NCBI GenBank assembly: GCA_022361535.1
Contig: JAKSAU010000641.1
Location: 1-10,975 of the forward strand
Direction of reading: 5' to 3'
Length of the DNA: 10,975 nt
DNA from: Desulfobacterales bacterium
GTDB taxonomy: Bacteria > Desulfobacterota > Desulfobacteria > Desulfobacterales > Desulfobacteraceae
Shown here: piece by piece, positions 6,915 to 10,975 of the stretch
Layout of the letters: each line of letters begins with the position of its first letter
Position numbering within the stretch: the first letter of the stretch is position 1
Program-made: the position numbers and the translations under genes
The notes under the pieces: generated by a model
What the model was told of the DNA's origin: nothing
Database searches by the model: none
Seen by the model: the letters and a program-made list of their open reading frames with translations, nothing else

Positions 6915-6942
6915 GGGAGAGGTAAAATTAATACCCTCTTTC
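6915..6942. terminator. Imperfect hairpin between the convergent ech and dsr clusters
   Basis: GGGAGAGGTA (6915-6924) can pair with TACCCTCTTTC (6932-6942) around a 7-nt AT-rich loop, with one bulged base and G-U pairs near the base. It lies in the 71-nt gap between two convergent stop codons, where transcript ends are expected. On the minus strand the core AGAGGGTA..TACCTCT also pairs and is followed by CTACCTTTTAATC. It is probably part of a shared terminator region, but the stem is weak. Confidence 0.4.
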
Positions 6943-6946
6943 AGAG

Positions 6947-6995
6947 AGGCTGCTTGTAAGTATTTGTTATTTGCGAGCAGCCTTGTAGTTTCTCG
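6947..6995 (+). terminator. Long hairpin ending the ech transcript, overlapping the dsrN 3' end
   Basis: AGGCTGCTTGTAAGTA (6947-6962) pairs base for base with TATTTGCGAGCAGCCT (6968-6983) around a 5-nt loop. In plus-strand RNA this is a 16-bp stem including three G-U pairs; in minus-strand RNA those three become A-C mismatches. A moderately U-rich stretch follows (6984-6995). The structure therefore suits termination of ech transcripts better than dsr transcripts. Its right arm encodes the last five residues of the opposing dsrN, and its stop codon begins in the loop. Confidence 0.55.
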
Positions 6996-8385
6996 CCTTT
7001 GCTACAAGGGATGGCGCCCAGGAGGGTGATCCAAGAGCATGGATATGGGTATATGTCCCAAAGGTATTGTCCTTGAAAAAGCCATCCTTCTTTTCCAAAA
7101 TTCCCTTTCCCCTTTCCATTCTGAAAGCCATGGACTTGTCCTCATAATCAATGGACAAAATCCTAGAATACCTGAATTCGTGTCCCCTTAGGACCTCCCC
7201 TTTTTCATAAAAGGGATTGTCATTGACCACTTGAACTTCTGTGTAACCATGTCCTTGAGGTTTCCTGGACAATCCGAATCGAATCGGTAAAATCCCTGAC
7301 ATAGGATAAACCTCGTCATTGAGACATATACTTTCACCAAGAAAAATCAATCCGCCGCATTCAGCGTAAATGGGTAACCCTTGCTGAGACAATGCTTTTA
7401 AATGATTTCTAAAATCCTTGTTTTTTGCAAGCTGCGGGGCATGGGTTTCAGGAAATCCCCCGCCCATATAAATAGCATCGACATCAGGTATGGACGTATG
7501 CGCCAAAGGACTGATATAGACAATTTCAGCGCCCAAATTCTCAAGGGCATTCAGATTATCAGGATAGTAGAACTGAAACGCAGAGTCCCTGACAATACCA
7601 ATTTTAACCTTCTCATCTGATATGCTAGGTTCTGTTGCAGCCTCAAAACTTGGCAAATCTACCGGATCTGCATAAACCCTTTTGGTATCAGTCACAATCC
7701 GAAACAATTCATCTAAGTCGATGTTTTCACGAGCGACCCGCTCAGCAGCCTCAATAGCTTTGCCGGAGAATGAATGTTCCTCGGATGTTACAAGTCCCAT
7801 GTGGCGCTCAGGAAAGTCTTCCTGTTTCAACTTAGGTACCGCACCTAACACTGGAATATCGCAAAACCGTTCAATATTTGCCCTGACTTTGCCTTCATGG
7901 CGCTTGCCAGCTACCCGGTTGAGGACCACGCCACAGATATTAATTTCCGGATCAAAATGCATGCATCCCATGAGCAGAGCCGCCATGGTTCTCGTACTTT
8001 TGGTACAATCAAGGACAAGTAGAACCGGTAAATTAAGCAGTTTAGCCAGTTCACTGGTAGAGGTGGACCCATCGATATCTATCCCATCGTATAGACCGCG
8101 GTTTCCTTCAACAACTGCGACTTGACAGGATTGAGTGTGGGTAAGGTAGGAGTCCTGAACAACTTCTTTTTCGCAAAGATACGTGTCCAGGTTATAACAG
8201 GGGCTACCGGCTGCTCGTGAGAGCCAGCCGGCATCAATATAATCGGGGCCCTTCTTAAAAGGGGCAACCTTTATATTCTTAGCTTTCCATGCTGCAGTTA
8301 TCCCGAGGGATATTATTGTCTTGCCTGAACCACCCCTGAGTCCGGCAATAACAACTCCAGGGACGTTTTCCCTACTGACGGTCAT
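6967..8385 (-). CDS. dsrN: CbiA/CobB-family glutamine-dependent amidase, probable siroheme amidase DsrN
   Basis: An ATP- and glutamine-dependent amidotransferase of the cobyrinic acid a,c-diamide synthase family. The 472-residue product has an N-terminal BioD/CbiA-type ATPase with the deviant P-loop GLRGGSGKT at 15-23 and FKKGPDYID at about 43-51. A C-terminal class I glutamine amidotransferase domain follows, with YMGGGFPE at 306-313, the nucleophile Cys343 in YAECGGL, GHEFRYS at 401-407 and the catalytic-type THIHALGSP at 446-454. By family alone it could be a cobalamin enzyme. Its place directly after dsrABD matches the dsr-linked homologue DsrN, proposed in Allochromatium vinosum to amidate siroheme to the siroamide of DsrAB, and no other cobalamin genes are seen. 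It starts 19 nt after dsrD with only an A-rich leader, so weaker translation than dsrAB is likely. Confidence 0.8.
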   Translation of the reverse strand: MTVSRENVPGVVIAGLRGGSGKTIISLGITAAWKAKNIKVAPFKKGPDYIDAGWLSRAAGSPCYNLDTYLCEKEVVQDSYLTHTQSCQVAVVEGNRGLYDGIDIDGSTSTSELAKLLNLPVLLVLDCTKSTRTMAALLMGCMHFDPEINICGVVLNRVAGKRHEGKVRANIERFCDIPVLGAVPKLKQEDFPERHMGLVTSEEHSFSGKAIEAAERVARENIDLDELFRIVTDTKRVYADPVDLPSFEAATEPSISDEKVKIGIVRDSAFQFYYPDNLNALENLGAEIVYISPLAHTSIPDVDAIYMGGGFPETHAPQLAKNKDFRNHLKALSQQGLPIYAECGGLIFLGESICLNDEVYPMSGILPIRFGLSRKPQGHGYTEVQVVNDNPFYEKGEVLRGHEFRYSRILSIDYEDKSMAFRMERGKGILEKKDGFFKDNTFGTYTHIHALGSPSWAPSLVAKARNYKAARK

Positions 8386-8404
8386 GAATTATTGCTTTTC
8401 TTTC

Positions 8405-8662
8405 TTATTCTTCGCCTTCAGAGTTGTGCTGGATGCCAACACCCTTAAGACCGTACATGGTTGTGGATCCTGAAGACCAGAACTCAAGTTCGCCAGTTTC
8501 AACCATCTTGTTAACTACTTTTTTGATGGCGCGAGGTTTGTCATCAGGAAAAATTTTGTAAAAGTCTTTGATATAAAATTTGGTTTTGTTTTTTGACTTT
8601 TTAGTCAGCCAATCAACAACCGCTTTGGTAGCTGCTTCTCTGTCGTCCAGAAGTTCGCTCAT
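8405..8662 (-). CDS. dsrD: Dissimilatory sulfite reductase-associated protein DsrD
   Basis: A small cytoplasmic winged-helix protein found with dsrAB in sulfate reducers. Despite its DNA-binding-like fold, it has been reported to act as an allosteric activator of DsrAB. The 85-residue product has the family's lysine-rich helical N-terminal half (DWLTKKSKNKTKFYIKDFY at about 17-35) and the conserved wing segment FWSSGSTTMYGLKG at 61-74, followed by a short acidic tail. Length is as expected for DsrD. A strong Shine-Dalgarno sequence, AAAGGAGA (8675-8668 on the minus strand), precedes the start. The gene lies 98 nt after dsrB, separated by a GC-rich hairpin, and 19 nt before dsrN. DsrD is characteristic of the reductive pathway and argues for sulfate or sulfite reduction rather than sulfur oxidation. 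Confidence 0.95.
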   Translation of the reverse strand: MSELLDDREAATKAVVDWLTKKSKNKTKFYIKDFYKIFPDDKPRAIKKVVNKMVETGELEFWSSGSTTMYGLKGVGIQHNSEGEE

Positions 8663-8685
8663 GTTAATCTCCTTTGGGTAAATTA

Positions 8686-8721
8686 GACGAGCCGGAGAAC
8701 ACGTGTGCGCTCCGGCTCATC
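8686..8721 (-). other. GC-rich hairpin in the dsrB-dsrD gap
   Basis: GAGCCGGAG (8689-8697) and CTCCGGCTC (8710-8718) form a perfect 9-bp stem, extendable by two pairs beyond one mismatch. The 12-nt loop contains the 8-base palindrome ACACGTGT (8699-8706). It sits 13 nt upstream of the dsrD ribosome binding site on the minus strand, and no clear U-run follows it. It looks more like an RNA-stability or processing element, or an attenuator, than a full terminator. Confidence 0.55.
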
Positions 8722-8760
8722 CTTTATTTAAACTTGTCGTTCAATCAGCTAATCAATCGA

Positions 8761-9909
8761 TTAGAACTTGAACTGAGTGGACTGACGCCAGCTCATGTAA
8801 GCCTGCTGACGGAAGTCATCAATCAGGTGATGGGTGAACTCAAGTTCACAAACTTCAAAGAATTTTTCCCATCCAATTCTTTCAGCCCAGTCACCGAGGC
8901 GCTCGTACTTGTTGGCGCCTGAACAGTAAGCTTCAACCATTTTGTTGATAGCGTCGGTCATAGCCGGCCATCTTGGCATATCGTTGGGCAGGAAGCCAAC
9001 AACAACCTTGGAGAATTTCGGATCGGAAATTCTGTTGGATACTTTACCGCCAGCCATCAGAACAATACCGTCACCTTCTGTGTCTGCCAGAGGCATGGAG
9101 GGACACATGGTGTAGCAGTTACCGCAGTACATGCAGCGTTCGTTTTTAACAGCAACGGATTTAACTTCTGTACCATCTTCCAGTTTAACCTTAGCAGGTT
9201 TGATAGCTGCTGTGGGGCAGGAAGAAACAGCCAGAGGAATCTCACATACTTTATCAAGATACTCATGATCCAGCATTGGCGGTTTTCTGTGATAACCGAG
9301 GATAGCGATATCAGAGCAATGTACCGCACCGCACATGTTCAGGCAGCAAGCCATGGAAACACGCAGCTGAGCAGGCATTCTGTGATCCTGGAAGTCTGCG
9401 AACAGCTCATCCATGGTAGCCTTTACAGTACCGGAAGCATCAGAAGCAGGCGTATGGCAGTGGATCCAGCCCTGGGTATGAACGATATTGGTGATACCGG
9501 CACCGGTACCGCCGATGGGGAACTTGAAGGAACCGCCGTCAAACTTTCTGGCAGCCAGATCGTTTTTCAGGGGCTCAACTTTGTCCTTGGAGTCAACCAT
9601 GAACTCGATGTTGTTACGAGTGGTGAAGCGTACGTAACCATCGCAGTGTTTATCAGCAATGTCGCAAATCTCGTTGATCAGCATGGTGGACATCAGACGG
9701 GCGCCGCCGACTCTTACAGTGTAACATTCGTCTCCGGACTCACCAACGTGAACAAGTACGCCGGGTTCCAGGATTTCATGATGAGACCATTTGCCAACGT
9801 TGTTTTTGATAACGTCAGGATAGAAATCGTTATAGTCTCTGGGGCCGATGTCAGTAATTCTGTTTTCCATCGGTTTGTCTGGATTATAACCAGTAGAAAT
9901 AAATGCCAT
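8761..9909 (-). CDS. dsrB: Dissimilatory sulfite reductase beta subunit DsrB
   Basis: Beta subunit of the cytoplasmic alpha2beta2 sulfite reductase, the terminal enzyme of sulfate respiration. With DsrC it reduces sulfite using siroheme coupled to [4Fe-4S]. The 382-residue product is full length. Siroheme-cluster ligands fall at Cys151 (in HTQGWIHCH) and Cys188, Cys189, Cys193 (in [12 protein letters not shown]), the arrangement known for the catalytically active DsrB site. The inserted ferredoxin domain has Cys231 and Cys259-Cys262-Cys265, followed by Cys269-Pro. It begins [20 protein letters not shown], typical of Desulfobacteraceae-like DsrB. AAGGGAGA (9923-9916 on the minus strand) is a strong ribosome binding site in the 16-nt gap after dsrA, indicating co-translation of the two subunits. 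Confidence 0.98.
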   Translation of the reverse strand: MAFISTGYNPDKPMENRITDIGPRDYNDFYPDVIKNNVGKWSHHEILEPGVLVHVGESGDECYTVRVGGARLMSTMLINEICDIADKHCDGYVRFTTRNNIEFMVDSKDKVEPLKNDLAARKFDGGSFKFPIGGTGAGITNIVHTQGWIHCHTPASDASGTVKATMDELFADFQDHRMPAQLRVSMACCLNMCGAVHCSDIAILGYHRKPPMLDHEYLDKVCEIPLAVSSCPTAAIKPAKVKLEDGTEVKSVAVKNERCMYCGNCYTMCPSMPLADTEGDGIVLMAGGKVSNRISDPKFSKVVVGFLPNDMPRWPAMTDAINKMVEAYCSGANKYERLGDWAERIGWEKFFEVCELEFTHHLIDDFRQQAYMSWRQSTQFKF

Positions 9910-9925
9910 TATTAATCTCCCTTAA

Positions 9926-10975
9926 TTATCTCTGGTGGTGTTTTCTGTATTCTTCAACATCACGTTCCCAGCCGCCTTCTACTTCGTCTTCTTTCCAGAA
10001 GATGTAGGGGTTGGTTCTGGGATATTCAACGTGCTGCGGCATGGGATCGATACCAGTCACTTCGAGAAGCTTCTGGAAACCCTGACGCATGATCAGCTCA
10101 CCGAGACGTTCGCGGTTTTTGCCTTCTTCCATCCACCAGTCCCAAATGTTTTCAATGATTTCGGTGATTTCTTCGTAATCATTGTCGGGATTAACGGGAA
10201 CGAAGGGAGCCAGCAGGGAACCCATCTGAGCGCCGTCGAGGATCGGGGCTTTTGCACCAACCAGGATAGACAGGCCTCTGTCATCGCCGATTCTCAGAGC
10301 GCGCGGCATAACGTTGATGCAATGCATGCAGCGGGTACAATTGGCATTGTCAATCATCAGCTTATTGTTGTCATACTTCATGCACTTGGTCGGGCAGAGT
10401 GCGAGAACTTCTTTTTCCAGATCAAAGGGGCCCCAGTCTCTGGAACCTTTGAATGCACCGGCGTTTGCAGGATAGGCAGCGTCGTTTTCAACATATTTGG
10501 CAACGGCGTCCTGATCGATTTTGATATCGTCTTTCCAGGTACCGATGAAGGACATGTCGGAACGGGCGATGGAAGCTACGCAGCCGTTGGGACAGCCGTC
10601 AAGTTTGAACTTGAACTTGTAGGGGAATGCGGGACGGTGCAGCTCATCCTGGTATTCGTTGGTCAGGAAATGAGTCAGCGCACTGGTGTCGTAGCAGGAG
10701 TACTGACATCTGGAAGTACCCAGGCAGTTGGCAGGGGTTCTCAGGTTGGAGCCGGAGCCGCCGAGATCCTGGTTCATGTCGTGGGTCAGTGTGTAGAAGA
10801 TTTCTTCCAGCTGGGGAGTGGTGGTACCCAGAAGGATGATGTCACCGGTGGAACCGTGCATGTTGGTGATACCGGAACCGCGGAAGTCCCAGAGATCGCA
10901 GAGCTGTCTCAGGTATTCAGTGGTGTAGTACTTACCTGCAGGCTGGTTGATACGCATGGTATGGAAGGCTTCTAC
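9926..10975 (-). CDS. dsrA: Dissimilatory sulfite reductase alpha subunit DsrA (N-terminus outside window)
   Basis: Alpha subunit of dissimilatory sulfite reductase. The frame is open to the right edge, so 349 C-terminal residues are present; compared with about 430-440 for the family, roughly 85-90 N-terminal residues are missing. The visible part begins VEAFHTMRINQPAGKYY. The Met at 10955-10957 is internal, because the six residues before it continue the family sequence. Numbering from the edge, the siroheme-associated cluster ligands are Cys84-x5-Cys90 (in ANCLGTSRC) and Cys128-x3-Cys132 (in DGCPNGC). The ferredoxin domain has Cys194, Cys213, Cys216 and Cys219 (NCTRCMHC). It ends GWERDVEEYRKHHQR, 16 nt before dsrB. 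Promoter and start lie beyond the window. No frameshift is seen. Confidence 0.98.
   Translation of the reverse strand, partial: VEAFHTMRINQPAGKYYTTEYLRQLCDLWDFRGSGITNMHGSTGDIILLGTTTPQLEEIFYTLTHDMNQDLGGSGSNLRTPANCLGTSRCQYSCYDTSALTHFLTNEYQDELHRPAFPYKFKFKLDGCPNGCVASIARSDMSFIGTWKDDIKIDQDAVAKYVENDAAYPANAGAFKGSRDWGPFDLEKEVLALCPTKCMKYDNNKLMIDNANCTRCMHCINVMPRALRIGDDRGLSILVGAKAPILDGAQMGSLLAPFVPVNPDNDYEEITEIIENIWDWWMEEGKNRERLGELIMRQGFQKLLEVTGIDPMPQHVEYPRTNPYIFWKEDEVEGGWERDVEEYRKHHQR

Noticed and set aside
7682..8125. 147-codon plus-strand frame opposite dsrN
   Set aside because: It is antisense to the conserved ATPase domain of dsrN and its protein is serine/arginine-rich with no family features.
9265..9915. 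Long plus-strand open frame of 216 codons opposite dsrB
   Set aside because: It lies antisense within the clear dsrB gene, has no recognisable domain, and is explained by the codon bias of dsrB.

Overview
The window reads as chromosomal DNA from a sulfate-reducing deltaproteobacterium, most likely a Desulfobacteraceae-like (Desulfobacterales) organism. The main evidence is a dissimilatory sulfite reductase cluster (dsrA-dsrB-dsrD plus a CbiA-type amidase, probable dsrN). A periplasmic tetraheme class III cytochrome c and a six-subunit Ech-type membrane [NiFe] hydrogenase fit the same lifestyle. The genus is inferred from protein resemblance only.

Layout. Plus strand, 30-1467: tatC (Tat translocase core subunit), then a secreted tetraheme cytochrome c with a strong ribosome binding site, closed by a perfect 15-bp hairpin at 1506-1545. 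An AT-rich gap (1468-1782) follows, with hairpins and possible promoters. Plus strand, 1783-6895: a compact operon echA-B-C-D-E-F whose genes overlap or nearly abut, apart from a 47-base gap before echE. Minus strand, from the right edge down to 6967: dsrA (its N-terminal part lies outside the window), dsrB, dsrD and probable dsrN. The ech and dsr clusters converge at 6896-6966, and a terminator-like hairpin for the ech transcript overlaps the last codons of dsrN.

How the genes work together. DsrAB reduces sulfite in the cytoplasm using siroheme-amide/[4Fe-4S] centres. DsrD is its small activator, and DsrN is expected to make the siroheme amide. Ech couples ferredoxin oxidation/reduction and H2 turnover on the cytoplasmic side to ion movement across the membrane. 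The cytochrome c belongs to the periplasmic electron pool, and TatC serves export of folded cofactor proteins. So the window combines terminal sulfite reduction with ferredoxin/H2 energy conservation.

I see no mobile element, CRISPR array, tRNA or rRNA. All visible reading frames are intact, and only dsrA is cut, by the right window edge. I found no convincing wholly new system. The points most worth a second look are the dsr-linked amidase, the C-terminally unextended EchE, the echA start with no ribosome binding site, the hairpin shared between ech and dsrN, and the dsrB-dsrD intergenic hairpin.
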